DNA of 64,000 bases from Fuerstiella sp. (GTDB lineage Bacteria > Planctomycetota > Planctomycetia > Planctomycetales > Planctomycetaceae), in assembly GCA_029245955.1 (NCBI GenBank), contig JAQWOH010000048.1, positions 62,001 through 126,000 of the forward strand. Reading direction: 5' to 3'. This document shows positions 8,394-20,550 of this stretch, one piece after another (the stretch's first letter is position 1; each line of letters begins with the position of its first letter). The notes under the pieces are model-generated. The model was not told the DNA's origin. It did no database searches and was given only the letters and a program-made list of their open reading frames with translations. A program made the position numbers and the translations under genes.

Positions 8394-9806
8394 ATGAGAT
8401 GTCTCGCGATAACACTGGCCTCGCTTCTAATCGTTACTGATTCTGCGAACGCTGAAAAGCCCAACATCGTCTACATTCTGGCAGACGACGCCGGTTATGG
8501 AGATTTCGGATGTTACGGCAGCACACTTCTGCCCACGCCCAGCATCGACCGCATGGCCAGTGAAGGGATGAGGTTTACGCGTCACTATGCCGGCTGCACG
8601 GTGTGTGCGCCGTCACGCTGCGTACTGATGACAGGACTGCACACCGGGCATTGCCGCGTTCGCGGCAATAGTCCGGGATTGCTGCTGGACGAAGATATCA
8701 CGATCGCTGAAGTTCTGAAGACAGCCGGCTATCGCACGGCCTGCATCGGTAAGTGGGGCCTGGGAGCCCCGCCGCCGTTGTCTGACCCCAACGATCAGGG
8801 CTTTGATGAATTCTATGGCTACATCAGCATGTGGCATGCCCATAACTTTTACCCGGAATTCCTGATTCGAAACGGCAAACAGGAAGCACTGCGCAACATC
8901 AGCCAGACACGATGGAAGGGCCAGGACGGTCGCGGCGTGGCAACGAACAAACTGGACTACGTACCCGATCTGCTGACGAATGAGGCCCTTCACTTCATGC
9001 GCGACAACGCGTCTCGGCCGTTCTTCCTGTACTACGCACTAAATGTTCCGCATGCCAACAACGAAGGCGGACGGCACAACCCCGCCCCGGAACGTGGCAT
9101 GGAAGTTCCAGACTTCGGCCCCTATGCGGACAAAGACTGGCCCGGTCCGGAAAAAGGATTCGCGGCCATCATGCGTAATATCGATCGGGATGTCGGACGA
9201 ATCCTGAACGAACTGAAGTCCCTCGGCATTGATGACAACACGATCGTGATGTTCAGCAGCGATAACGGCCCGCACCAGGAAGGTGGTCACCAGATGGAAT
9301 TCTTCAACAGCAACGGCGACCTCCGCGGCATGAAGCGCGACCTCTACGAAGGCGGTGTTCGCGTTCCGTTGATTGTACGCTGGCCTGGCAAGGTCACCGC
9401 CGGTACCAGCAGCAATCACATCAGCGGTTTTCAGGACGTCCTGCCCACACTTGCTGAAATTGCTGGCGCCGACGTGCCGGAGAATCTGGATGGCATTTCG
9501 CTGGTTCCGGACCTGACCGGCACCGGTGCACAACGGTCGCACGAGTTTCTGTACTGGGAATTCAGCGAGCAAAAAGGTAAGCGGGCCGTGCTGAAAGGAG
9601 ACTGGAAACTGGTGCAACTGCAAGTGGCCACAAAAAGCCCGTCAGACTTTGAACTGTACAACGTAGGCGACGACGTGGCCGAGAAGCACGATGTGGCTGC
9701 TCAGCACCCGGATCTTGTCCGCCACATGGCAAAGCTGATGATGAGTGCTCACGCCCCCAACCAGCGGTATCCGTTGTTTCCGACAGAAAAGCAGCAGGAA
9801 CCGTGA
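8394..9806 (+). CDS. Formylglycine-dependent sulfatase (arylsulfatase family), exported
   Basis: A 470-residue type I sulfatase that would hydrolyse sulfate esters, probably on a carbohydrate, in the periplasm. Residues 1-20 form a signal peptide ending SANA. Asp31-Asp32 in ILADDAGYGDFG are metal ligands. Cys71 in CAPSRCVLMTG matches C-x-P-S-R and would be converted to formylglycine. IGKWGLG and the FSSDNGPHQEGG stretch complete the active site. It is slightly short for the family and ends without an accessory domain. It is monocistronic: the next gene is convergent. The specific substrate cannot be assigned; sulfated galactan or fucan is a guess from the neighbouring L-galactose dehydrogenase-like gene. 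The anaerobic or aerobic maturase is not in the window. Confidence 0.93.
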   Translation: MRCLAITLASLLIVTDSANAEKPNIVYILADDAGYGDFGCYGSTLLPTPSIDRMASEGMRFTRHYAGCTVCAPSRCVLMTGLHTGHCRVRGNSPGLLLDEDITIAEVLKTAGYRTACIGKWGLGAPPPLSDPNDQGFDEFYGYISMWHAHNFYPEFLIRNGKQEALRNISQTRWKGQDGRGVATNKLDYVPDLLTNEALHFMRDNASRPFFLYYALNVPHANNEGGRHNPAPERGMEVPDFGPYADKDWPGPEKGFAAIMRNIDRDVGRILNELKSLGIDDNTIVMFSSDNGPHQEGGHQMEFFNSNGDLRGMKRDLYEGGVRVPLIVRWPGKVTAGTSSNHISGFQDVLPTLAEIAGADVPENLDGISLVPDLTGTGAQRSHEFLYWEFSEQKGKRAVLKGDWKLVQLQVATKSPSDFELYNVGDDVAEKHDVAAQHPDLVRHMAKLMMSAHAPNQRYPLFPTEKQQEP

Positions 9807-9889
9807 AGGTTGAACGAACAGTCCGCTGACGATCTGCGCACTGTTGCCAAAGGGTGGTGACTGTCCTGCGGCCCCATGAACCGGCACGG

Positions 9890-11035
9890 CTACAGAATCG
9901 ACGGGCCTTTAACTTCGATACCTTTCAGCCGCATCTTCAGTTCTTCGATATTCGGCGAGACTTCGAAGGCAGCCTCGCGACTGATGAATTCTCTGTTGAC
10001 GAAGTCATAGAGACTGTCGTTAAACAGCTGCATCCCCTCGTCACGGCCAATACGAATTGCTCCATGCAGCTTTTCGTCTTCATTCTCCATGACAAGCTTG
10101 GTGACTGTCGGATTGAACCTCATGATCTCGATGATCGGTACTCGACCCGGCGTATCCACAATCGTTTTCAGCAGTTTCTGACCCACGATGGCCTTCATGC
10201 TCATGCCGATTGCGGCCCGTATTGCCGCATGCATATCTGCGGGAAACAGGTCGATGATACGTGGTATCGTACCGGGAGCGCTGGAAGCATGGATCGTTCC
10301 AAACACGAGGTGACCGGTTTCAGCCGCGTGAATCGCTGTTTCAAATGTTTCCTTGTCACGCATTTCGCCCACCAGCATGATGTCCGGGTCTTCTCGAACA
10401 GCATGTTTCATGGCCACATGAAAATCGATCACATCCTGACCTATTTCTCTCTGGTTGATCAGACACTGGTCAGATGTGTACACAAATTCAATCGGGTCTT
10501 CGATGGTCAGTATGTGCTTGTTCATGTTGTGATTGATCCAGTCCAGCATCGACGCGATGGTCGTACTTTTTCCGGATCCTGTCACACCCGCCAGCAGCAC
10601 CATTCCCTGGTCGAACCTGCACAGGTCCTCCATGATGGGCGGCAGATACAGTCCTTCAAACGGGGGGATAAAGCGTTCAATCTTTCGAGCCACCATGCCC
10701 ACTTTGCCCAGCTGCGTCAGCAGGTTGACACGAAACCGCCAGGGCTCATCCTCATAGTCCACGACTTTTGAAAAGTCAGCACCGCCGTCATTATGAAAGA
10801 TGTCGAGGTTTCGCTGGTCCATCATCGGAAAACACAGCTTGATCAGTGCACTCTCGCTAAGCGGGGGCATCTCCAGGGGCGCCAGAGTGCCTTTAACACG
10901 AAAAATCGGCGGCCTGCCTGCCTGCAGATGGATATCCGAACACCCCATCTTCACGCCCATACGAAAGATCTTGTTGATTTCAATATCGGCCTCGGGATCA
11001 AAGTTCGACTTGAGCCACTCGCTTGCCTGTACCAT
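9890..11035 (-). CDS. pilT: PilT-family type IV pilus retraction ATPase
   Basis: A 381-residue hexameric secretion/twitching ATPase that would power pilus retraction at the inner membrane. The N-terminal PAS-like domain has GCSDIHLQAGRPP. Walker A is G150-VTGSGKST, the atypical Walker B is LVGEMRDKET at about 221, and the His box is HLVFGTIHAS near 241. The length matches PilT/PilU rather than the longer PilB. No other pilus gene adjoins it, which is common for pilT. It follows hisF on the same strand with an 89-bp gap containing a short tandem repeat (GCCGCCGCATG twice, near 11086), so joint transcription is possible but functionally unrelated. Confidence 0.93.
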   Translation of the reverse strand: MVQASEWLKSNFDPEADIEINKIFRMGVKMGCSDIHLQAGRPPIFRVKGTLAPLEMPPLSESALIKLCFPMMDQRNLDIFHNDGGADFSKVVDYEDEPWRFRVNLLTQLGKVGMVARKIERFIPPFEGLYLPPIMEDLCRFDQGMVLLAGVTGSGKSTTIASMLDWINHNMNKHILTIEDPIEFVYTSDQCLINQREIGQDVIDFHVAMKHAVREDPDIMLVGEMRDKETFETAIHAAETGHLVFGTIHASSAPGTIPRIIDLFPADMHAAIRAAIGMSMKAIVGQKLLKTIVDTPGRVPIIEIMRFNPTVTKLVMENEDEKLHGAIRIGRDEGMQLFNDSLYDFVNREFISREAAFEVSPNIEELKMRLKGIEVKGPSIL

Positions 11036-11124
11036 TTTGTGTTTCCGATCTTAGTTTCGATGTGGTCGTGCCACACCGCGTTGCCGCCGCATGGCCGCCG
11101 CATGGCCGCTACGTTTAAGAAGAT

Positions 11125-11892
11125 TCACAGCCGAACCGGTACACCTCGGTCCGCCATGTATCGTTTTGTTTCTTCGATTGTGTATTCGCCGTAATGAAAA
11201 ATACTGGCCGCCAGCGCTGCGCTCGCTCCACCTGCTGTCACGGCATCCGACAGGTGTGCCGGACAACCGGCCCCGCCACTGGCCACAACCGGTATCGATA
11301 CGGCATCCGCAACAGCTCGTGTAATTTCCAGATCGTAACCGTCTTTGGTTCCGTCTGCATCCATACAGGTCAGGACGATCTCTCCTGCCCCCAGGTTTTC
11401 CACTTCCCGGGCCCACTCAACAACTTCCTGGCCGGTGGGTTTGCGGCCTCCGTTGATATGAACGTCCCAGAATTCCCTGCCGTCCTTTTGTACTCGTTTG
11501 GGATCGATATTAACCACAATGCACTGGCTACCGAATTTTAGAGCGGCCTGTTTGACGAATTCCGGATTTGTGACAGCCGCTGAGTTGATCGATACCTTGT
11601 CACAGCCCGCACTCAGAAGGCGACGGATATCATCAACCGTCCGGATGCCGCCGCCCACCGTCAGCGGCATAAAAACAACTTCGGACGTACGAGACACGAC
11701 ATCCAGTATGATATCTCGTTCCTCGTGACTGGCTGTAATGTCCAGAAAGACAAGCTCATCGGCTCCCTGCTGTTCATACTTCTGAGCAATCTGAACAGGG
11801 TCACCAGCATCCTGCAGATTGACGAAATTCACGCCCTTCACCACGCGTCCTGCGTGGACGTCCAGACAGGGAATGATACGCTTTGCCAGCAT
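11125..11892 (-). CDS. hisF: Imidazole glycerol phosphate synthase cyclase subunit HisF
   Basis: A 255-residue (beta-alpha)8 barrel that, with the glutaminase HisH, makes imidazole glycerol phosphate and AICAR in histidine biosynthesis. The catalytic aspartates are Asp11 ([15 protein letters not shown]) and Asp130 (VVNIDPKR). Phosphate-binding loops LTVGGGIRT and VVASGGAG are present. The length is normal and the start at ATG 11892 is standard. Other his genes are not nearby, so histidine genes are dispersed in this genome. It is divergent from aroB across 249 bp. Confidence 0.96.
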   Translation of the reverse strand: MLAKRIIPCLDVHAGRVVKGVNFVNLQDAGDPVQIAQKYEQQGADELVFLDITASHEERDIILDVVSRTSEVVFMPLTVGGGIRTVDDIRRLLSAGCDKVSINSAAVTNPEFVKQAALKFGSQCIVVNIDPKRVQKDGREFWDVHINGGRKPTGQEVVEWAREVENLGAGEIVLTCMDADGTKDGYDLEITRAVADAVSIPVVASGGAGCPAHLSDAVTAGGASAALAASIFHYGEYTIEETKRYMADRGVPVRL

Positions 11893-12141
11893 GCAACGTG
11901 TTCCGGAATTGTTTGCAGGTTTGTCGACTTAAGAATGATCCGTGCCGTAGGCTAACGGAGCTCACCGGGGGCCGAGAGTGCCGTTCGTAATCGTAGCTGC
12001 ACGCACCACACTGCGGCTGGAAGCAGGCTCTCGATAACCGTCGGGCGGATGCTATCACACCGTTGAGCCTCAGTCCGGTCAACCCGGAACCCGTGTTGGT
12101 GACGTTTTCCCGTGTTTTACTGATCGAAACCCCCTCCTACC

Positions 12142-13263
12142 ATGAATTCTTCCGGCCAAACGGTTCATGTTGACCTCGGTTCCCGCAGCTACGACATCTC
12201 TATCGACGCCGGCAACCTGCCGCTAATTGCCGAGCTGAGCCGATCATGGCTGGGTCGATCCCCTGATCAGCCGTTGCGGTGCTTCGTCGTCACCGACACT
12301 AACGTGCTGCAACCTCATGCGAATGCTGTAAAAATGGCACTTTCGGGTGCCGGGGCCGAAGTACGGGTTGTCTGCGTGAAAGCGGGCGAAGTGTCGAAAT
12401 CTCTGACTGAGGCTTCCGATCTGTACGACGAGCTGGTGGACTTCCGGGCAGATCGGAAAACGGCGGTACTGGCTGTTGGTGGCGGTGTCGTGGGTGATCT
12501 GGCGGGATTCATCGCTGCCACATACGCCCGTGGACTGCCGTTTGTCCAGATTCCCACGACCTTACTGGCAATGGTCGACAGCTCTGTCGGTGGCAAGACC
12601 GGAGTGAACCATCCAAAAGGAAAAAATTTGATCGGGGCGTTCTATCAGCCAGCCGGTGTGCTCATCGACACTGACACCATGGCCACTCTGCCCGATCGGG
12701 AATATCGGTCCGGACTGGCTGAAGTGATCAAGTACGGGGTGATTCAGGACTCCGACTTCTTCAGCTACCTGGAAGAAAACATCAGCGGCCTTAACGAACG
12801 AGACCCGGCCGTACTGCGGCAGGTGGTGAGTCGCTGCTGCGAACTGAAGGCCCAGGTCGTTAAGGAGGACGAACACGAAACCACTGGTGTGCGAGCCATT
12901 CTTAACTACGGCCACACTTACGCTCACGCTTTTGAAGCTCTGTCCGGTTATGGCGCTTTGCTGCACGGAGAAGCTGTGTCCATTGGCATGGTGTGTGGCA
13001 GCCGACTGGCCCGATCGCTGGGGCGAATTGGCGATGGCGAGATTCAACGACAGGTCGAACTGCTTCAGGCCGTACAACTGCCTGTCGAAGTGCCTGAGGA
13101 ACTTCTGACGAAACACGACGACATTCTGAGCTGCATGCTGCTGGACAAGAAGACGGTCTTCGGCGACCTGAAATTCGTTCTGCCCGATCGCATCGGCCAC
13201 GTCGACACCATTGGTGGAATAGACTCGAAGATGATCGTCGACTGCCTCGCTGATTCATCGTAG
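12142..13263 (+). CDS. aroB: 3-dehydroquinate synthase
   Basis: A 373-residue NAD- and metal-dependent enzyme converting DAHP to 3-dehydroquinate, the second step of the shikimate pathway. The NAD-binding segment GGGVVGDLAGFIAATYARG, the PTTLLAMVDSSVGGKTGVNH active-site block with the following NLIGAFYQP, and the metal-binding histidines in NYGHTYAHAFE and HGEAVSIGM are all intact. The length is typical. ATG at 12142 follows a pyrimidine-rich leader. It is monocistronic, ending at a hairpin in the gap to a convergent gene. Confidence 0.96.
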   Translation: MNSSGQTVHVDLGSRSYDISIDAGNLPLIAELSRSWLGRSPDQPLRCFVVTDTNVLQPHANAVKMALSGAGAEVRVVCVKAGEVSKSLTEASDLYDELVDFRADRKTAVLAVGGGVVGDLAGFIAATYARGLPFVQIPTTLLAMVDSSVGGKTGVNHPKGKNLIGAFYQPAGVLIDTDTMATLPDREYRSGLAEVIKYGVIQDSDFFSYLEENISGLNERDPAVLRQVVSRCCELKAQVVKEDEHETTGVRAILNYGHTYAHAFEALSGYGALLHGEAVSIGMVCGSRLARSLGRIGDGEIQRQVELLQAVQLPVEVPEELLTKHDDILSCMLLDKKTVFGDLKFVLPDRIGHVDTIGGIDSKMIVDCLADSS

Positions 13264-13320
13264 TCGACTGCTACCAGCGAGACTCTGTAACCAGCTGCGC
13301 GCACAACACGCGCATAGAAA

Positions 13321-13345
13321 GGCCTGCTCGAAACACGAACAGGCC
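13321..13345. terminator. Hairpin downstream of aroB
   Basis: GGCCTGCTCG pairs with CGAACAGGCC around a 5-nt loop, with one mismatch. It lies between the convergent aroB and the small secreted-protein gene. No T-run follows, so it may act on either strand. Confidence 0.4.
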
Positions 13346-13368
13346 GGGTACCGGGACACTGGCAGTAT

Positions 13369-13773
13369 TCATTTCTTCGTCGACAATTTTTTCCTGGACG
13401 AAGATTTCTTCGTACTGTTTGATTTCGACGACGATCCGGCTGCGATGAGTTTGTTCAGAGCGGTCACCTGAGTTCTGGTCAGGACGTCCTTGATCTCTTC
13501 TGCCTGTTGCTCCTTTAACTCCGCCAGTTGTTCCTGCAATTCGTCGATTAGCTCACCAAATTTTTCTTTGAGGTTGTAGATTTCCTGCTTCTGTTCTTCC
13601 TTCAGTTTCAGCTGCCCGTAGTACGTTGGCAGACGGTGATACTTCGAAACCACTTTTTCTTTGGTTTTGGATGACGACTTCGACGATGACTTTTGAGCCA
13701 GCGCCGTCATTGCGCCAGCCGTTATGGTAACGGCCAGAATCGGTGCGATGAATCGATGTACAGAACGTTGCAT
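13369..13773 (-). CDS. Small exported Lys/Ser-rich coiled-coil protein, function unknown
   Basis: A 134-residue protein that I cannot assign to a named family. Residues 1-26 form a signal peptide (HRFIAPILAVTITAGAMTALA). A Ser/Lys-rich linker follows. Residues about 55-100 form a charged, heptad-like helix rich in Glu, Lys and Gln (LKLKEEQKQEIYNLKEKFGE; LAELKEQQAEEIKDVLT). The tail is again Ser/Lys-rich. The pattern of a helical Lys/Glu core after a signal peptide recalls Spy/CpxP-like periplasmic helical proteins, but the similarity is only in composition. The very basic low-complexity ends suggest binding to anionic polymer. It lies downstream of the AAA ATPase gene on the same strand, 131 bp away. 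Confidence 0.72.
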   Translation of the reverse strand: MQRSVHRFIAPILAVTITAGAMTALAQKSSSKSSSKTKEKVVSKYHRLPTYYGQLKLKEEQKQEIYNLKEKFGELIDELQEQLAELKEQQAEEIKDVLTRTQVTALNKLIAAGSSSKSNSTKKSSSRKKLSTKK

Positions 13774-13904
13774 AGCGGTAGCCTCCAGATGGTGTTAAGT
13801 CCTGCGCAGAATCGCGCTGACACCATCCTGTGCCCCCTAGGTGTGTGCGTCAAATTCACCACCCCTGTTTCTCTCAGATATCTTCACCTCCAGGGGTATC
13901 CCTA

Positions 13905-15311
13905 CTATGTTTCATAGGACACGATTCCGTGCCTCTCAGCACGGCTGATCTGATCCGTAGCATGCAGACCGGCCAGAACAAATTCGACGCAGGACGCACG
14001 GACGGCCGCACTTTCGCCAGCGTTAAGCTCAAAAGCTTTGTCCCAGATCGGCGGCACTCGTTTCAGCAGCGCTTCGTAGTGTTCGCTGGACAGCATGTCG
14101 CCTACTTCAATTTTGACACCCTTCGCGAAAATCCGGCTGATTTCTTCCAATCCATGCTGTTCTACATACTCTTCGAAGATGGTTTTGATGGCTTCGGCCG
14201 TCACGGCGTCCAGGACCTGACGTTCGGTCATCTGATGACTGCTCATCAAGTCTATTTCGATCTTCCCCAGCGAAGACGAATACAGATGGCCAAGGTCACT
14301 GACCCGAGGAACCGCTGGTATTTCATTTAATACCGCCCCACGGCGTCGAGCACTGGCGATCATGGTTTGATAGTTGGCAATGCTGAATCTAGCACTCACT
14401 CCTGACTGGTGATCGATGTATCGGCTGTTCCGGGCCGCCCGGCTGATTTCTTCGACAATCTGCTTCATGAAAAAGGGGACGGTTATCGGGAAATCGCCGC
14501 TCAGAGGAACATCGCATTCCTGCTCCATGATCTGAATTCCCAGATCACGGTCCTGCGGATAGTGAGTGTGTATAATGCTTCCTATGCGGTCTTTCAGCTG
14601 CGGGATAACTTTCCCGCTGCGATTGTAGGTCGCCGGGTTCGCCGAGAACATAATCATCACATCGATGTCGAACTGCACGGGAAATCCGCGAATCTGCACG
14701 TCGCGTTCTTCCAGAATATTGAACAGCCCAACCTGCACCAGTTCATCCAGTTCGGGTAGTTCATTCATGGCGAAGATGCCGCGATGCATCCGCGGTATCA
14801 GTCCGAAGTGCAGCGCGTCTTCTGTTGACATACTGGCACCTGCGGCCAGTCTGGCGGGATCGATTTCGCCGACAATATCAGCGAACTTCGTTCCCGGAGC
14901 AAGGCGTTCGGCATAACGATCGTCTCGCGACCACCATTTGATCGGCACCTTGTTCTCTGGCGTGTCGACCAGAAACTGTTTCGCGGCGGTCGTAATCGGG
15001 TTTAGTGGGTCTTCGTGGACGGGACAAGTCGGAAGATCCAGATACGGGATTTCGTCGTCCAGAAACCTTGACATTTCTCGCATCAGCCGGCTCTTGCCCT
15101 GACCTTTTTCGCCCAGAAAAAGCAGATCATGGCCGGCCAGCATCGCTAGACTGATTTCCGGGATTACGGTGTTTTCAAAACCGTGGATACCCGGAAAAAG
15201 TTCTTTCCCGATCGCCAGCGACTGCTGGAAATTTGCTCGAATTTCTTCCTGTACTGTGCGTGATGTCCACCCGCTGGCGTTCAGTTCGGCAAGAGTCGTA
15301 GGTCTGGTCAT
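13905..15311 (-). CDS. AAA+ ATPase of the MoxR/magnesium-chelatase I (BchI) type
   Basis: A 468-residue cytosolic AAA+ ATPase. Walker A is G67-EKGQGKS, followed by the extended helix 2 region typical of the BchI/MoxR clade ([31 protein letters not shown]). Walker B is around [10 protein letters not shown], and sensor 1 is [12 protein letters not shown]. Such ATPases act as chaperones or metal-insertion motors with a von Willebrand A partner. No VWA gene lies beside it, and no chlorophyll gene is present, so a Mg-chelatase role is unlikely. It lies 87 bp after lpxK on the same strand. Confidence 0.88.
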   Translation of the reverse strand: MTRPTTLAELNASGWTSRTVQEEIRANFQQSLAIGKELFPGIHGFENTVIPEISLAMLAGHDLLFLGEKGQGKSRLMREMSRFLDDEIPYLDLPTCPVHEDPLNPITTAAKQFLVDTPENKVPIKWWSRDDRYAERLAPGTKFADIVGEIDPARLAAGASMSTEDALHFGLIPRMHRGIFAMNELPELDELVQVGLFNILEERDVQIRGFPVQFDIDVMIMFSANPATYNRSGKVIPQLKDRIGSIIHTHYPQDRDLGIQIMEQECDVPLSGDFPITVPFFMKQIVEEISRAARNSRYIDHQSGVSARFSIANYQTMIASARRRGAVLNEIPAVPRVSDLGHLYSSSLGKIEIDLMSSHQMTERQVLDAVTAEAIKTIFEEYVEQHGLEEISRIFAKGVKIEVGDMLSSEHYEALLKRVPPIWDKAFELNAGESAAVRASCVEFVLAGLHATDQISRAERHGIVSYET

Positions 15312-15398
15312 GGTCTCGATCGTTTAATGGTATGGGTGTTTTGCTCGTCGCCGACGTGGGATTTGGTGGCCCTGACGGTGAGCGATTGTTTTCAGTGG

Positions 15399-16460
15399 TT
15401 ACTGGATCGTAGTCGCCCGCACCAGTTCGTCTCGAAACTTTGGTTCGTCGTTCGCCGGTTGAAATACCGTCTCTATTTGCACAGCAAAGATGTTCCTGTA
15501 ACTGTCTGGTATTTTCACCATGTCTTTCAAGGTCGTCAGAATCAGCGGTGACCCCGCTGTTCGGGCCAGTTCCTGGACGTCATCCAGGTGTTCTCGCGTG
15601 TAGTGATGATGGTCTGGAAAGAACCGAGTTGCCATGACCTTTGCGTCGATTTGCTGACAGGTCGCCACGAACGCCTCCGGGTTGCCGATCGCCGTCATGA
15701 TCGTAACGGGCTGATTTCGAACGATTTCTGTTGTCTGTGCTTCTTCCCCGGATCCGGCGATTAACCCGCTGGGCCGAAATTGTACTCGGTAAATCCGGTC
15801 GGCCAGCCTCGAATTGTGCTGACGAACAATAGCTTCGATTTTCTGAAGCACCGCGGCGGTGACGTTGTCCGTCCGGGTAATCAACACGAGGTCTGCTCTG
15901 TTGAGGCTGCTGATCGGTTCTCTCAGCAACCCCCGCGGCAGCTGATATCCGTACCCAAACGGGTTTGTAGCGTCGATCAGGACCACGTTCAGGTTTCGGG
16001 CGATTCGCCGATGCTGAAATGCGTCGTCCAGCACTATAACGTCCACGTCGTCCGATGCGATTAGTTTTGCCGAGGCTGCCACGCGATTCGGATTTTGCTC
16101 ATGTGGCACATGCGGACACAGCAGGTCCAGAACTCGCTTTTCGTCGTTTTCGCCGCTCGCGTCAGCTCGGTAACCGCGACTGACAATTCCTGGACGAAGC
16201 CCCTGCTGCTGCAGCGCCCTGACGACCGTGACGACAATCGGCGTCTTTCCGGTGCCGCCGGTGGTCAGGTTTCCGACGGCTATGACTGGCACAGGAATAC
16301 GGGTTGATCTGCTGATCCCAACATCGTAGGCGACGTTCCGCAGCATCATGATCAGACCATAGGGCGCTGATAATACTCGGTACACACAGCGCATGATGCC
16401 GGACAGTGTTCCACTGTTTTCACCACTGATCTGCTTCCTATAATTCGTCTCCGAAATCAC
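15399..16460 (-). CDS. lpxK: Tetraacyldisaccharide 4'-kinase (lipid A biosynthesis)
   Basis: LpxK phosphorylates the 4' position of the lipid A disaccharide at the inner membrane, so its presence indicates an LPS-type outer membrane. The P-loop AVGNLTTGGTGKTP (about residues 61-74) and the following VSRGYRA are family hallmarks. DDVDVIVLDDAFQHRRI holds the catalytic Asp and the DDAFQHR motif. I chose GTG at 16460, preceded by GAAAGG at a suitable distance. It keeps the family-like N-terminus YRKQISGENSG...YGLIMMLRNVAYDVG that the ATG at 16394 would remove. The open frame extends 35 codons further upstream without family-like sequence. The gene is divergent from the isocitrate dehydrogenase gene. 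Confidence 0.92.
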   Translation of the reverse strand: MISETNYRKQISGENSGTLSGIMRCVYRVLSAPYGLIMMLRNVAYDVGISRSTRIPVPVIAVGNLTTGGTGKTPIVVTVVRALQQQGLRPGIVSRGYRADASGENDEKRVLDLLCPHVPHEQNPNRVAASAKLIASDDVDVIVLDDAFQHRRIARNLNVVLIDATNPFGYGYQLPRGLLREPISSLNRADLVLITRTDNVTAAVLQKIEAIVRQHNSRLADRIYRVQFRPSGLIAGSGEEAQTTEIVRNQPVTIMTAIGNPEAFVATCQQIDAKVMATRFFPDHHHYTREHLDDVQELARTAGSPLILTTLKDMVKIPDSYRNIFAVQIETVFQPANDEPKFRDELVRATTIQ

Positions 16461-16523
16461 CGGACATGCCTTTCGAGCACTTCCTGAGCTCCCATGCATC
16501 GAAAACAAGCACGATTGTGCTGA

Positions 16524-18860
<2,337 letters not shown>

Positions 18861-18898
18861 CGATAATCTGCTTTTCTCATATCCGTTCCTGTTTTCCT

Positions 18899-18918
18899 GA
18901 CAGACGTGCACGTCTGTC
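18899..18918. repeat. 20-bp perfect palindrome downstream of icd
   Basis: GACAGACGTG is followed at once by its exact complement CACGTCTGTC, 38 bp after the icd stop. As RNA it would make an 8-bp stem with a 4-nt loop. A T7 run comes about 17 nt later. It could be a terminator or a protein-binding operator. Confidence 0.55.
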
Positions 18919-18960
18919 GATGAAGGACTTAACTGTTTTTTTCCGGGATCTGCTGAAGAA

Positions 18961-18987
18961 CAGTTACACTACTGAATGCTGTAACTG
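18961..18987. promoter_or_regulatory. Inverted repeat upstream of the LRR lipoprotein gene
   Basis: Perfect 8-bp arms CAGTTACA/TGTAACTG separated by 11 bp, 45 bp before the LRR lipoprotein start. The size and spacing suit a dimeric regulator site; a second icd terminator is the alternative. Confidence 0.35.
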
Positions 18988-19032
18988 AGTTGACATCGCA
19001 CCTGTTCCTTCTTCTTCGTTGAATATCGACCT

Positions 19033-20154
19033 ATGAATTATCGTAGACTTGTGCTGCTAGTACTGCTGCTTTGCCTATGTGGGGGTTGCAGTGACTCCGC
19101 CCGTACCACCACCCAACCACCCGCCGACACTGGTAATATCGAACTCCTGCCTTCGCCTGATAAGCCCGACAACAGTGAAGCCGTAGCAGCTCTGGAAGAC
19201 TTAGGAGCCCGGTTCAAGCGTAACGGTGATGGTAATATCACTGAAGTTAACCTCCGCGACACTTCCGCTACGAATGAAGCCCTGCTGCATGTCGCTGAGC
19301 TAGCACACGTTACTTCCCTGCTTCTTAATGATCTGCCAGTGACGGACGATGGCTTGGCACATCTGGCCGAATGGATGGCTCCTGTCGTCAATCTCGACCT
19401 GCGCGGTTGTTCTGTCGGCAATGACGGACTCGGTCACCTTAAGACGCTCAAATCGTTAAAAGCGGTGCGTCTGAATGGCAGCAGTGGCTCGACCACTGTC
19501 GATGATGACGGCTTGAAGCACCTTGCTGACCTGACTAATCTTAAAGTGCTGGCACTGGACGGTTTGTGGGTGAGTGAAGTCGGGCTTAAGTCGCTGGACC
19601 AACTCACCAATCTGGAAGAGCTATACATGAAGTCGACCACGATCAGCGATGATGGTCTTCTATTGCTGACTCAATACCCGAAGCTCAGGAAGCTGCGGCT
19701 TGCTTTTAATCAGATTTCTGATGCCGGACTGGCTCATATATCCGCCATTACCACGCTTCAGGAACTGGATCTCAGCGAAAACTCGCAGGTCTTCGACGCT
19801 GGTATGGAGCACCTGGCGACTCTGACTAATCTCAAAAAACTCAATCTGTGGCGGGTCGCCGTTTCCGATGCTGGTGTAAGAAAACTGGCTCCATTAACCA
19901 ATCTTGAATGGCTGAATCTGGATAATACTCAGCTGTCTGATGATGGACTGCCAGCTCTTAAAGGTATGACAAAGCTGACTTTTCTGCATGTTGGCTCCAC
20001 CACCGTGTCCGATACCGGATTGGTAAATTTTGAAGACCTGACGACTCTCCAAGATCTCCTGGTCACTCGGACCGCCGTCACTGAAGAGGGTGTAGCCGCT
20101 CTACAGCCCAAACTTCCTGACACCAGGATTCAGCTCCTGTATATCGCACCATAG
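19033..20154 (+). CDS. Leucine-rich-repeat lipoprotein
   Basis: A 373-residue lipoprotein. The lipobox LCLCGGC puts the lipidated Cys at residue 19, followed by a Thr/Pro linker. From about residue 60 to the end it consists of some eleven leucine-rich repeats of about 24 residues. They follow the L-x-x-L-x-L-x-x-T-x-V/I-S-D-x-G-L pattern (LEELYMKSTTISDDGLLLL; LEWLNLDNTQLSDDGLPAL). The arc would give a curved protein-binding solenoid on the envelope surface or in the periplasm. Such LRR proteins are abundant in planctomycetes and their partners are mostly unknown. It is monocistronic, with a convergent gene after it. Confidence 0.85.
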   Translation: MNYRRLVLLVLLLCLCGGCSDSARTTTQPPADTGNIELLPSPDKPDNSEAVAALEDLGARFKRNGDGNITEVNLRDTSATNEALLHVAELAHVTSLLLNDLPVTDDGLAHLAEWMAPVVNLDLRGCSVGNDGLGHLKTLKSLKAVRLNGSSGSTTVDDDGLKHLADLTNLKVLALDGLWVSEVGLKSLDQLTNLEELYMKSTTISDDGLLLLTQYPKLRKLRLAFNQISDAGLAHISAITTLQELDLSENSQVFDAGMEHLATLTNLKKLNLWRVAVSDAGVRKLAPLTNLEWLNLDNTQLSDDGLPALKGMTKLTFLHVGSTTVSDTGLVNFEDLTTLQDLLVTRTAVTEEGVAALQPKLPDTRIQLLYIAP

Positions 20155-20503
20155 GCTCTGCTCCCCTGTGCTGCGATCGCCCTGTTCCTTATCAACATTT
20201 CTGTTGATAAATAGTTAATAACGACGTGTTGACTGCGGCATTGTTTGCCTGATTATTAACCGGCCCCCCTTTTATCTGGTTTTCGTGTTGCTACCTAGCG
20301 AATTTGCCAACTGTTTTCCGGCAGCGTTTTCCTGACGTGTTGTACGTTTAACAACTATCTTTAGCGGCCCTAACTCTTTAACTAGAAACCAATTGGGTTC
20401 TGCATCACCGAAGTTACCAACACTGGTTGAACCCTCTTCTAATACTTCTACTTTAATATTTCTTTATATAGAACAAAGTCCTTTTCTGTGACGTAAGCAA
20501 TTT
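20155..20503. other. AT-rich convergent intergenic region
   Basis: About 350 bp with no supportable open frame between the LRR gene and the oppositely transcribed Gfo/Idh gene. It is visibly more AT-rich than the surrounding genes (for example GTTGATAAATAGTTAATAACG; CTTTAATATTTCTTTATATAG). I see no tRNA or repeat. It may be relic DNA or long 3' untranslated sequence. Confidence 0.5.
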
Positions 20504-20536
20504 GACGTGGCTGGTCTCATTGACACCAGCCACGTC
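20504..20536. terminator. Strong hairpin between convergent LRR and Gfo/Idh genes
   Basis: A perfect 12-bp stem (GACGTGGCTGGT/ACCAGCCACGTC) with a 9-nt loop, 14 bp beyond the Gfo/Idh stop codon. It has no T-run on either side. It most likely ends transcription or protects mRNA 3' ends from both directions. Confidence 0.55.
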
Positions 20537-20550
20537 TGCGCCTGCCGAGG

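Noticed and set aside
12562..13200. Minus-strand open frame of 212 codons within aroB
   Set aside because: It is fully covered by a canonical aroB and shows no independent features.
13905..15311. Assignment as the magnesium chelatase subunit of chlorophyll synthesis
   Set aside because: The ATPase is BchI-like, but no chlorophyll or other chelatase gene is nearby, so only the broad AAA+ class is given.
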